Shown in pieces: positions 51,397 through 59,014 of a DNA stretch of 64,000 bases. Every line of letters begins with the position of its first letter. Position 1 is the first letter of the stretch. The notes beneath the pieces were generated by a model. That model did not search any database, was not told where the DNA came from, and saw only the letters and a list, made by a program, of their open reading frames with translations. The translations under genes were made by a program, and so were the position numbers. This DNA is from Devosia sp. ZB163 (lineage in GTDB: Bacteria; Pseudomonadota; Alphaproteobacteria; Rhizobiales; Devosiaceae), in the NCBI RefSeq assembly GCF_028613635.1, contig NZ_JAQRMY010000002.1:372001-436000 (forward strand). The letters run 5' to 3'.

Positions 51397-52434
51397 GTGA
51401 CTGATCCGCATACCAAGAGCTTCATGCGTCTCGAAGTCGAGGAGACCCCGTCTGCCATCGCCCGCCTCCTGAGCGAGGGCAGGGCCGACTTCGCACGGGC
51501 CGGCGCCGCCCTGCGCGAGCGTGACCCGGCCGCCATCGTCACCATCGCCCGCGGCTCGTCCGACCACGCCTCGTCTTTCCTCAAGTACGCTATCGAGCTG
51601 CTCGCCGGTGTACCCGTCGCATCCGTCGGCCCCTCCATCGTCTCCATCTATGGGCGCGAACTGAAGCTCGGCCGCACGGCTGCCATCGCCACCAGCCAGT
51701 CGGGTAAAAGCCCCGACATCGTCGCGATGACCGAAGCCGCACACCGCTCCGGCGCGCTTACCATCGCACTGACCAACACGCCCAATTCCCCGCTCGCCGT
51801 AGCGGCCGACCAGACGATTGCCCTCCGCTCGGGCGAAGAGAAGTCGGTTGCAGCCACCAAGACCTTCGTCGCCTCCGTGGTCGCCGGCCTCGGGATCGTT
51901 GGAAACTGGCTGGAAGACAAGGCCCTGCTGGCCGCACTGGAATCACTGCCTCAGGTCCTCGAGGAAGCGGTCCACTGCGACTGGAGCCCGCTCCTGGGCG
52001 CGCTCGACAATCACCAGTCGCTCTACGTCCTCGGTCGCGGCCCCTCGCTCGCCATCGCCAGCGAGGCTGCCCTCAAGTTCAAGGAAACCTGCAGCATCCA
52101 CGCCGAGGCCTATAGCTCGGCCGAGGTCATCCACGGTCCCGCCCGCATCGTCGAGCACCACTTCCCGGTGCTGGCGCTGGCCGCCCGTGATGCTGCCGAG
52201 AACTCCATCATCGAGGTGTCCGAGCGGCTCGCCGGGCAGGGCGCCCGCGTCTTCATCACCTCGGCGAACGCCAAGAGCGGTGAGCGTCTCCCCTTCGCCG
52301 CGTCGGGGCACCCCATCACCGATGCACTGGCGCTGATCGTCAGCTTCTACGGCCTCGTCGAGGCACTGAGCCGGCGCCGCGGCTTTGACCCCGATCGGCC
52401 TCCGCACCTCAAGAAGGTGACCGAGACGATATGA
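51397..52434 (+). CDS. SIS-domain amino-sugar isomerase/deaminase (AgaS/NagB-II-like)
   Basis: A 345-residue protein with two SIS domains and no glutaminase domain: 'ARGSSDHASSFLKYAIELLAGVPVASVGPSIVSIYG', 'AIATSQSGKSPDIVAMTEAAHRSGALTIALTNTPNSPLA', 'EKSVAATKTFVA' and 'KFKETCSIHAEAYSSAEVIHGPARIVEHHFPVLALAARD'. It would deaminate and isomerise glucosamine-6-phosphate to fructose-6-phosphate, replacing classical NagB. It begins with GTG 51397 immediately after the regulator stop; the first ATG would be 9 codons in. Its position between NagR and NagA fixes the pathway. Confidence 0.9.
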   Translation: MTDPHTKSFMRLEVEETPSAIARLLSEGRADFARAGAALRERDPAAIVTIARGSSDHASSFLKYAIELLAGVPVASVGPSIVSIYGRELKLGRTAAIATSQSGKSPDIVAMTEAAHRSGALTIALTNTPNSPLAVAADQTIALRSGEEKSVAATKTFVASVVAGLGIVGNWLEDKALLAALESLPQVLEEAVHCDWSPLLGALDNHQSLYVLGRGPSLAIASEAALKFKETCSIHAEAYSSAEVIHGPARIVEHHFPVLALAARDAAENSIIEVSERLAGQGARVFITSANAKSGERLPFAASGHPITDALALIVSFYGLVEALSRRRGFDPDRPPHLKKVTETI

Positions 52435-52471
52435 CGGTGGCTGCTACGATCTCTCACAGGAGCGGCTGGAA

Positions 52472-53623
52472 ATGACCAGACAAGCAATCACCGGCGCCCG
52501 AATCTTCGATGGCGCCGAGTGGCATGATCGCATGGCTCTGGTGATCGAGGACGGCAAGGTCGAGGGCCTGATCGCCGCCGATTCCCCCACGGACGCCATC
52601 CGCGTTCCCGCCGACGGCGCCATGATCGTGCCCGGCTTTCTCGACCTGCAGATCAATGGTGGCGGAGGCGCGCTTCTCAACGAGACGCCGACCGTCGAAG
52701 CCATCCGCACCATCTGCACGACCTTTGCCCAGTTCGGCACCACGGCCTGCCTGCCCACCATCGTCACCGACTCAGTGCCGGTGAACGAGGCGACGATCGC
52801 GGCTGGCATCGCGGCGGTGGAGCAGGGCGTTCCCGGCTTCCTCGGCCTTCACCTCGAAGGTCCGCACCTCGCCGTTTCGCGCAAGGGCGCGCACGACCCC
52901 AAACTCATTCGGCCGATGGATGAATCGGATCTGCAGCGCATCGTCGAGGCGCGCCGCCGGCTCCCGAATCTCTTGATCACCGTCGCCGCCGAAACCGTTG
53001 GTCTGGAACAGATTTCGCGCCTCGCCGCCGCCGGCGTCACGGTCAGCATCGGCCATTCGGACGGCACCTACGCGCAGGTGAAGGCCGCAGCCGAGGCGGG
53101 CGCCACCATGGTCACGCACCTGTTCAACGCTCAGAGCCAGATCGGCAATCGCGAGCCCGGCGTCGTCGGCGCCGCACTCGATCTGCCATCGTTGAGCGCG
53201 GGCCTCATCGCCGACGGCATCCACGTGCATCCGGCCTCGATCGGTATCGCACTACGCGCCAAGCGCGGACCCGGCCGCATTTTCCTCGTCACCGACGCCA
53301 TGTCGATCACGGGTACGGACTGGACCGAGTTCGAGCTCACCGGACAGATGGCCTATCGCAAGGATGGTGCCCTGCGCCTCGCCGACGGCACTTTGGCCGG
53401 CGCCGACCTCACCATGGTCGATGCGATCCGCTACATGCATGGCACCGTCGGCCTGTCGCTGGACGAAGTCCTCCGCATGGCCAGCCTCTACCCGGCCCAG
53501 GCCCTGCGCATCGAGGCAACCTACGGCCACCTGCAGCGCGGCGCCCGCGCCGACTTCGCCATCCTTGCGGACGACCTCGCGGTCCGTTCCACCTGGATCG
53601 GCGGCGAAAAGCGCTTCGGCTGA
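52472..53623 (+). CDS. nagA: N-acetylglucosamine-6-phosphate deacetylase
   Basis: A 383-residue amidohydrolase. 'VPGFLDLQINGGGGALLNETP' (metal-proximal start), 'GLHLEGPHLAVSRKGAHDP' with the first metal ligand Glu, 'VSIGHSDGTYAQVKAAAEAGATMVTHLFNAQSQIGNREPG' with the His ligands, and 'FLVTDAMSITGTD' with the catalytic Asp. It removes acetate from GlcNAc-6-phosphate, giving glucosamine-6-phosphate for the preceding SIS enzyme. No transporter or kinase for GlcNAc is in the window. Confidence 0.95.
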   Translation: MTRQAITGARIFDGAEWHDRMALVIEDGKVEGLIAADSPTDAIRVPADGAMIVPGFLDLQINGGGGALLNETPTVEAIRTICTTFAQFGTTACLPTIVTDSVPVNEATIAAGIAAVEQGVPGFLGLHLEGPHLAVSRKGAHDPKLIRPMDESDLQRIVEARRRLPNLLITVAAETVGLEQISRLAAAGVTVSIGHSDGTYAQVKAAAEAGATMVTHLFNAQSQIGNREPGVVGAALDLPSLSAGLIADGIHVHPASIGIALRAKRGPGRIFLVTDAMSITGTDWTEFELTGQMAYRKDGALRLADGTLAGADLTMVDAIRYMHGTVGLSLDEVLRMASLYPAQALRIEATYGHLQRGARADFAILADDLAVRSTWIGGEKRFG

Positions 53624-53634
53624 CCCCAGAAACA

Positions 53635-53662
53635 GACCGGCCGCCCCACGGGACGGCCGGTC
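53635..53662. terminator. Bidirectional-type hairpin between nagA and the convergent barrel gene
   Basis: GACCGGCCG (53635-53643) and CGGCCGGTC (53654-53662) form a perfect 9-bp stem with a 10-base loop, 12 bases after the nagA stop and 22 bases beyond the barrel-gene stop. On the minus strand it is followed by TCTGTTTCTGG, a weak T-rich tail. Confidence 0.55.
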
Positions 53663-53683
53663 GAGTCGTAATCGGAAGAACTG

Positions 53684-54340
53684 TCAGAACGAGAAGTTCA
53701 GGCCGGCCTTGATCGTGTGGAGGTCGGCGTCCGCGCCGACATCACCCACCGGCAGGGAGAACTCGTAGGTCACCTGGCCCAGGTCGATGTAGTTGTATTC
53801 GGCGAAGGCGCTGATGTTGTCGGCCAGCGCGACTTCGACGCCAACGCCCGCCGTCCAGCCAAAGGCCGTCTGGGTGTCTTCCTCATCCATCGCATGCCCG
53901 GTGCCGCCGCCATAGGCGATGCCAGCCTTGACGTAGGGCAGCACGCCATCGAGAGCCACGCCCAGCCGGGCGGTCGTCGTGCCGAACCAGTCGATCGTGT
54001 CGTTCTCGCCGTCGCCATCCTCTTCGTACTGGATGCCCGAAAGGCTGAGGTCGGTCTGGATGCCGAAGACCAGCGTATCCGTCTGGATGTTGTAGCCGAG
54101 TTGGACGCCGCCGAAGAAGCCGTCGACATCCTGCTCGAGGTCGCTCGGATCGATCACATCGGACTCGAGCGTGATGACGCCGGCGCCAAAGCCGCCGTGC
54201 ACACCGATGTAGATGCCGGACCAGTCATTGGCCGCAACGGCGACCACCGGGTCTTCGGCAATGATGAGGTCAGCAGCGGTCGCGGCGCCAGCAAGAGCCA
54301 GCACGGAGGCACCGGCCAGCATCGAAGTATAGAGTTTCAT
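53684..54340 (-). CDS. Outer-membrane beta-barrel protein (Omp25/Omp31-like porin family)
   Basis: A 218-residue eight-stranded barrel. Signal peptide MKLYTSMLAGASVLALAGAATAAD is followed by 'WSGIYIGVHGGFGAG', a phrase typical of the Hyphomicrobiales Omp25 family. Alternating aromatic strands follow ('GFFGGVQLGYNIQTDTLVFGIQTDLSLSG') and the chain ends in Phe (LNFSF), the BamA recognition signal. GGGGGATTC precedes ATG 54340. Strongly acidic loop residues (DEEDTQ, EEDGDGEND) could bind cations. It is an envelope structural protein. Confidence 0.92.
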   Translation of the reverse strand: MKLYTSMLAGASVLALAGAATAADLIIAEDPVVAVAANDWSGIYIGVHGGFGAGVITLESDVIDPSDLEQDVDGFFGGVQLGYNIQTDTLVFGIQTDLSLSGIQYEEDGDGENDTIDWFGTTTARLGVALDGVLPYVKAGIAYGGGTGHAMDEEDTQTAFGWTAGVGVEVALADNISAFAEYNYIDLGQVTYEFSLPVGDVGADADLHTIKAGLNFSF

Positions 54341-54483
54341 GAATCCCCCTGGAGTAAGGTGAGGCCCTTAAGCCTCATCTTCCCGGGGCAGTGCAACCCG
54401 TGTCGCCGCGCAACTGACAGATTATCGCCAATGTTGCGGCAGCGACACCGGAGTGCAATTAAGTAACGTCGCGAACTAATCTA

Positions 54484-55227
54484 CTATCCGCGCCCGATAT
54501 AGGGCATGGTGGTGGCCATAACAGTCATGAATTGGACGTTCGCCTCGAGTGGCAGCCCCGCCATGTAGAGGATCGCGTCGACCACGTGCCGTACGTCGAA
54601 GGTCGGCTCGGGTTCCATGGTCCCATTGGCCTGCAGCGACCCCGTTGTCATCTTGGCGGTCATGTCGGTGGCCGTGTTGCCGATATCGATCTGCCCGCAG
54701 GCGATGTTGTAGGCCCGCCCATCGAGTGAGATCGCCTTCGTCAGCCCGGTGATGGCGTGCTTGGTCGCCGTATAGGCCGCCGCGCCGGGGCGGGGGACAT
54801 AGGCCGAGATCGAGCCGTTGTTGATGATTCTGCCGCCCTGCGGGCTCTGGTCGCGCATCGCGCGGAACGCCTCGCGGGCCACGTAGAAGGCCCCGTTGAG
54901 ATTCACGTCGACCATGTTCTGCCAGGTCGCGATATCGGTGTCCCCGAAGCTCGCCTGCGGGGCGAAGCGGCCGGCATTGTTGAACACCACGTCCACCCGG
55001 CCCAGTTTGGCCCTGAGATCGGTGAAATACCGGTGCACCGCCCCCGCATCTGTCACGTCGCACGTGCCGCTATAGGCTGCCCCGCTGAGTTGCGCGGTTT
55101 CTGTGAGCTCCGCCTCACGCCGCCCCAGAATTGCCACGCGATACCCCGACCTTCCAAGTCCGATCGCAGTCGCGCGGCCGATCCCCGAGGTCGCGCCGGT
55201 TACCACCGCCACCTTGCCGTCTGTCAT
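54484..55227 (-). CDS. Short-chain dehydrogenase/reductase
   Basis: A 247-residue classical SDR. 'VVTGATSGIGRATAIG' (TGxxxGIG at 10-17), 'NNAG' at 83-86, Ser139 in 'INNGSISAY', and Tyr152-x3-Lys156 in 'AYTATKHAITGLTKAISLDGRAYNIACGQIDIGNT' are all intact. Substrate unknown; the tail 'FDVRHVVDAILYMAGLPLEANVQFMTVMAT' is ordinary for the family. Divergent from the TPR-sulfotransferase gene and not in an obvious operon. Confidence 0.92.
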   Translation of the reverse strand: MTDGKVAVVTGATSGIGRATAIGLGRSGYRVAILGRREAELTETAQLSGAAYSGTCDVTDAGAVHRYFTDLRAKLGRVDVVFNNAGRFAPQASFGDTDIATWQNMVDVNLNGAFYVAREAFRAMRDQSPQGGRIINNGSISAYVPRPGAAAYTATKHAITGLTKAISLDGRAYNIACGQIDIGNTATDMTAKMTTGSLQANGTMEPEPTFDVRHVVDAILYMAGLPLEANVQFMTVMATTMPYIGRG

Positions 55228-55331
55228 TTTCGTGTTTTCCCCGCCCTTGTCTTCGCCTCATATGCAAGGCTACTTGCGGCATAGACAAGGCAGCGGCACC
55301 TGCCGATGCACCGTTAGTCGTATGGGCTTGC

Positions 55332-57116
55332 ATGAGAAAACCCGCCTCACCGACGAAGCGATCGGCAGGAGCCGAGATTGCAGAGCTTCTCGCCAACGGC
55401 CTAGCGCACCAGCAGGCCGGGCGGGATACCGCCGCTGAGGCCCTCTATGCCCAGGTTCTCGCGAGGGACCCGAACCAGCCAGGTGCCAACCACTTGCTAG
55501 GCGTAATCCGCCTCAAGCAAGGCAGGGCCGCAGAAGCGGTAGACTTCATATCGCGGTCTGTCCGCCAAAAGCCGCGCGATCCACAGTACCTCAGCAATCT
55601 CGGTGTGGCCTTGAACAACGCCGGTCGCCCCACCGAGGCGATCGACGTCTTGTATAGGGCCCTGGCGCTAAAGCCCGACATGGCCGAAGCCCACGCGAAT
55701 CTCGGTATCGCGCTCCGGGCCGTTCGCAGGTACGACGACGCTGCCGTAGCGCACAGAGCCGCACTGCGCATCAAGCCCAACGAACCCGGCTTCCACTTCA
55801 ACCTCGGCAATGCCCTTTCCGACGGCGGCTTTCCCCTGGAGAGCCAGATGTCCTTTCGTCGCGCGCTGGAGTTGCGCCCGACACATGTCGGCGCAGCAAA
55901 CTCGCTGTCATTGTCCCTGGATCGTCACGGCGCTGCGGAAGAAGGGCTTCGGGTGGCGGAGCAGGTCCTCGCACTTGTTCCCAACAGCGCGCTCCTGCTC
56001 ATGCGTCGCGGTCGCAGCTTGCAAGAGCTCGGTCGGCTGTCGGAGGCGGAGCAGTCGTTACGCCAGTCCATCGATCGTGACCCGGGCCTCGGTGAGGCGC
56101 GGCTACATCTAGCCTACATAACGCGCCGGCACGAGCCGGCCGACTTGGTGGCGATGGAAGGTCTCCTCCGCAACGTCCGCGCCCCAGTCGAACAGCGAAC
56201 CTTCGCCGGCTTTGGCCTGGGCAAGGCCCTTCGTGATTCAGGAAGGCACGAAGAGTCCATCGATACCTTCAAGCTGGCCAACCGCATCAACCGCCAGCAT
56301 AGCCCGTTCTCCATCGAGGAGGCGTTGCTGCAACTTGATGACGAGGCGCGCTGGTTCGACGACCTTGAGCGGGGGCAGGTGCCGGAGGCCTCCTCTGAAA
56401 CTCGTCACATTTTCGTCGTGGGCCTTCCACGTTCCGGCAAGACTACCGCCGAAAAGGTTCTCGCTCGGCACCCCCGTGTTACGGCCGCCGGCGAGCTTCC
56501 GATCATGATGCGACTGGCCAGGAAGCTGCACCTGGAAGTCGGCAACGAGTCTCCTGCAACGATCGACCCGGCGCGAGTGGCCGCCGTTGGCTCGGACTAC
56601 CGGGTGGCCGTGCAGGCCCTGTTGCCAGGGTCTGAGGTCGTTGTGGACACCCTGCCTGCCAACTTCCGCTCGGTCAGCCTCATTCGACTCGCCTTGCCGG
56701 ACGCTCGTATCGTCTGGTGCAGCCGCTCGCTTCCCGAACTCTGCGTCGCCATATTCGAGAAGCACTTCACCAGTGGTGGCCACGACTACTCCAACGATCT
56801 GAACGATCTGCTGCGATACGCGGCGGCCCACGAGGCCCGTCGCGCAACCTGGGTCGGCCGATATCCAGACGGTGCGCTCGCGTTCGAAGTCGGTGCCTTC
56901 CTTCGTTCCCCGGAAAGCTCGACACGTGCATTGCTCGATCACTGCGGCCTGACGTGGCACGCGGGCTGTGCGGAGCCAGTCGCATCAGAACCGCAGCTCG
57001 CCGAATGGTCCCCCGAGGAGCAGCAAGCGAATACCGCCGAGCACCTCGATCTGTGGAAGAAGCTCCATCCGGAGCTGTGGGCGCCGGTAAACACCGCCGT
57101 GCGCACTGACGCTTAA
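55332..57116 (+). CDS. TPR-repeat protein with C-terminal sulfotransferase domain
   Basis: A 594-residue cytoplasmic protein. Residues 1-290 are seven or so TPR repeats (for example 'AEALYAQVLARDPNQPGANHLLGVIRLKQGRAAEAV', 'PQYLSNLGVALNNAGRPTEAIDVLYRALALKP'). Near residue 364 the sulfotransferase fold starts: 'IFVVGLPRSGKTTAEKVLARHP', the 5'-phosphosulfate-binding loop with Lys where the usual Gly-Thr-Thr has Thr. The later 'ARIVWCSRSLPELCVAIFEKHF' lacks the normal Arg-Arg-Asp-Pro of the 3'-phosphate site. ATG 55332 (MRKPASPTKR) is chosen; earlier codons are not TPR-like. Either a divergent PAPS sulfotransferase or a protein with altered cofactor use. Confidence 0.82.
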   Translation: MRKPASPTKRSAGAEIAELLANGLAHQQAGRDTAAEALYAQVLARDPNQPGANHLLGVIRLKQGRAAEAVDFISRSVRQKPRDPQYLSNLGVALNNAGRPTEAIDVLYRALALKPDMAEAHANLGIALRAVRRYDDAAVAHRAALRIKPNEPGFHFNLGNALSDGGFPLESQMSFRRALELRPTHVGAANSLSLSLDRHGAAEEGLRVAEQVLALVPNSALLLMRRGRSLQELGRLSEAEQSLRQSIDRDPGLGEARLHLAYITRRHEPADLVAMEGLLRNVRAPVEQRTFAGFGLGKALRDSGRHEESIDTFKLANRINRQHSPFSIEEALLQLDDEARWFDDLERGQVPEASSETRHIFVVGLPRSGKTTAEKVLARHPRVTAAGELPIMMRLARKLHLEVGNESPATIDPARVAAVGSDYRVAVQALLPGSEVVVDTLPANFRSVSLIRLALPDARIVWCSRSLPELCVAIFEKHFTSGGHDYSNDLNDLLRYAAAHEARRATWVGRYPDGALAFEVGAFLRSPESSTRALLDHCGLTWHAGCAEPVASEPQLAEWSPEEQQANTAEHLDLWKKLHPELWAPVNTAVRTDA

Positions 57117-57220
57117 GGGCGGCTTCACAGGCGTTAACAGGTGGTTTCGCTTTCTGTGCTGAATCTGCAACAGCCCGTCCGCAACCACCCTGCCGTCGCC
57201 CCATTTCGGCCATTCTGCGA

Positions 57221-57248
57221 TTGCGTGGGCAGAACTCATCGGTAGATT
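57221..57248 (+). promoter_or_regulatory. Candidate promoter of the major porin gene
   Basis: TTGCGT (57221-57226), 16-base spacer, TAGATT (57243-57248). It would give a leader of roughly 130 bases containing the hairpin at 57289-57329. Confidence 0.3.
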
Positions 57249-57288
57249 GGCTAATGCGAATCCATGCATGGGATCGTTTGTCGGTCGC

Positions 57289-57329
57289 AAACGCGACGGC
57301 AACACACACAGCAAGGTGTGGTCGCGTTT
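57289..57329 (+). promoter_or_regulatory. Leader hairpin of the porin mRNA
   Basis: AAACGCGAC (57289-57297) pairs with GTCGCGTTT (57321-57329), with an inner CACAC (57303-57307)/GTGTG (57316-57320) stem. It lies 54 bases upstream of the porin ATG. Possible role in mRNA stability or small-RNA control. Confidence 0.45.
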
Positions 57330-57383
57330 CGACAAGCCGCCGGGTAACTGGCAAAAACGAATGACTGACTTTGGAGGTCAATA

Positions 57384-58790
57384 ATGAAAATCAGGAGCCT
57401 TCTTCTGGGTTCTGTGGCGGCGGCGGGTCTCTCGACCGGCGCTTTTGCGGCTGACCTGGGCGTCCTCACGTCCATGGACATCTGCGACGATCTCGGCCTG
57501 TCGGGTCTGACGATCTCGTCGGATACGAACTGCCTGCAGATCACCGGTGAAGTGAAGTACAAGTTCACTTGGGGCGACTATGTCGATCTCGACGGCGACT
57601 TTTTCACTGTCGATACCGGTGCCGGCGTCTATGACGTGATCGGCGGCGACGGCGAGAATGACTGGGAATCGCGCTTCGACGCTTGGGTCAAGGTCGTCGC
57701 TACGGCCAATTCCGATTTCGGTCCGGCCAAGGCCGTCCTGAAGCTCAAGGAAGTTGATCGCACTGCAGCGTCGGCCGACATCGCCATCCAGGGCGGTGGT
57801 TCCGACACCTCGGGTGTGATCCTCGACGAAGCTTATGTCTCGATCGGCGACTCGACTGTCATCATGGCGGGCAAGAAGGGCTCGATCATGAAGAAGGGCG
57901 ACGACGAGCCGCTGAACTGGCTCGGTCTCTTCAACTCCGAGAAGGTTGACGTTGGCGTGAGCTGGGGGCCGTTCGACGGCACGGGTGACGATGATGGTCT
58001 CGATGACGGTGGTCACGTCATTCAGGTCGTGTCTGACCTTGGTAACGGTTTCTCGATCGGCGCCGGTCTTGAAGACCTGAACGGCGCGAACACCCTTGGT
58101 TCTGACCTGGCGGGTACCGCTGTTGGCGTGATCTCCTATTCGGGTGAAGGCATCTCGGCTCACATCACCGCCGCTGCCGCTGGCGTGCTTGACGGCGAAA
58201 TCGATGCTTGGGGCGTCCATGCCGGCTTCACCGGCACGTTCGACAACTTCAAGGTTGTTCTCGCTGGTGCCTATGGTCACGCCGACGACGTCTTCGGTGT
58301 CGGCAACGACTATGATTACTGGAACGTCCTGGCTTCGGCTTCGGCAACCTTCGATATCTTCACGATCGCAGGCTCGGTCGAAGCTGTTAACGGCTACGGC
58401 GATACCGTTCCCCCGTTCCCCAGTGATGACACCGACTACGGTGCAGGCGCGTCCATCAGTGCAGCTATTGCTGACGGCGTGATCCTGAACCTCGGTGGCC
58501 GTTGGTACCAGCAGAACATCTGGCACCCGGGCATCGACAACAACGCCTACCAGGTCGCGGCCTCGGTTTCGGCTGCTGTCACCGAGTCGATCACCGTCAC
58601 CGGCGAAATCGGCTACCTGAACGACGAAGTTGAGCCGGAAGACGTGTTCTACGGTTCGGGCAAGCTCGCTTGGGCTCCGGGCGCGAACAGCGGCTTCACC
58701 TCGTCGATCAAGGGCACCGTCTCTTCGGGCATCGAGTCCGGCGACGTGGGCTACAAGCTCGAGACCGAGTTCAAGAAGACCTTCGAGTAA
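57384..58790 (+). CDS. Major outer-membrane porin (Hyphomicrobiales type)
   Basis: A 468-residue porin. Signal peptide MKIRSLLLGSVAAAGLSTGAFA is followed by 'ADLGVLTSMDICDDLGLSGL' and 'TISSDTNCLQITGEVKYKFTWGDY', the N-terminal pattern of Devosia-like alphaproteobacterial porins. The body is a 16-strand-type barrel with acidic Gly/Asp loops and a final Phe-Glu ('YKLETEFKKTFE'), which departs from the usual terminal aromatic residue. GGAGGTC lies before ATG 57384. Codons are strongly biased, as for a highly expressed gene, with more T-ending codons than its neighbours. Transports small hydrophilic solutes across the outer membrane. Confidence 0.93.
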   Translation: MKIRSLLLGSVAAAGLSTGAFAADLGVLTSMDICDDLGLSGLTISSDTNCLQITGEVKYKFTWGDYVDLDGDFFTVDTGAGVYDVIGGDGENDWESRFDAWVKVVATANSDFGPAKAVLKLKEVDRTAASADIAIQGGGSDTSGVILDEAYVSIGDSTVIMAGKKGSIMKKGDDEPLNWLGLFNSEKVDVGVSWGPFDGTGDDDGLDDGGHVIQVVSDLGNGFSIGAGLEDLNGANTLGSDLAGTAVGVISYSGEGISAHITAAAAGVLDGEIDAWGVHAGFTGTFDNFKVVLAGAYGHADDVFGVGNDYDYWNVLASASATFDIFTIAGSVEAVNGYGDTVPPFPSDDTDYGAGASISAAIADGVILNLGGRWYQQNIWHPGIDNNAYQVAASVSAAVTESITVTGEIGYLNDEVEPEDVFYGSGKLAWAPGANSGFTSSIKGTVSSGIESGDVGYKLETEFKKTFE

Positions 58791-58814
58791 GCCTTACGGC
58801 CCAATCGGATATGG

Positions 58815-58845
58815 AAGGCCCGGCATTTGCCGGGCCTTTCTTTTT
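58815..58845 (+). terminator. Rho-independent terminator of the porin gene
   Basis: AAGGCCCGGC (58815-58824), loop ATTT, GCCGGGCCTT (58829-58838), followed by TCTTTTT (58839-58845). It is 24 bases after the porin stop and is the clearest terminator in the window. Confidence 0.92.
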
Positions 58846-59014
58846 GGCGGGATCGCGCGTTCAGCGGCCAGTCAGGTGCCGTTCATCTGGACGCACGTAG
58901 CTGTGATCCCGGCGCTCGGAAAATCCACGTCGGACAAAGAGGTGGCGCACTTTTCCGATTCAAGGATTGAGGCTATTGCAGGTCGACGGTGCAGCTTCGG
59001 GTTCTGGGGATAGG

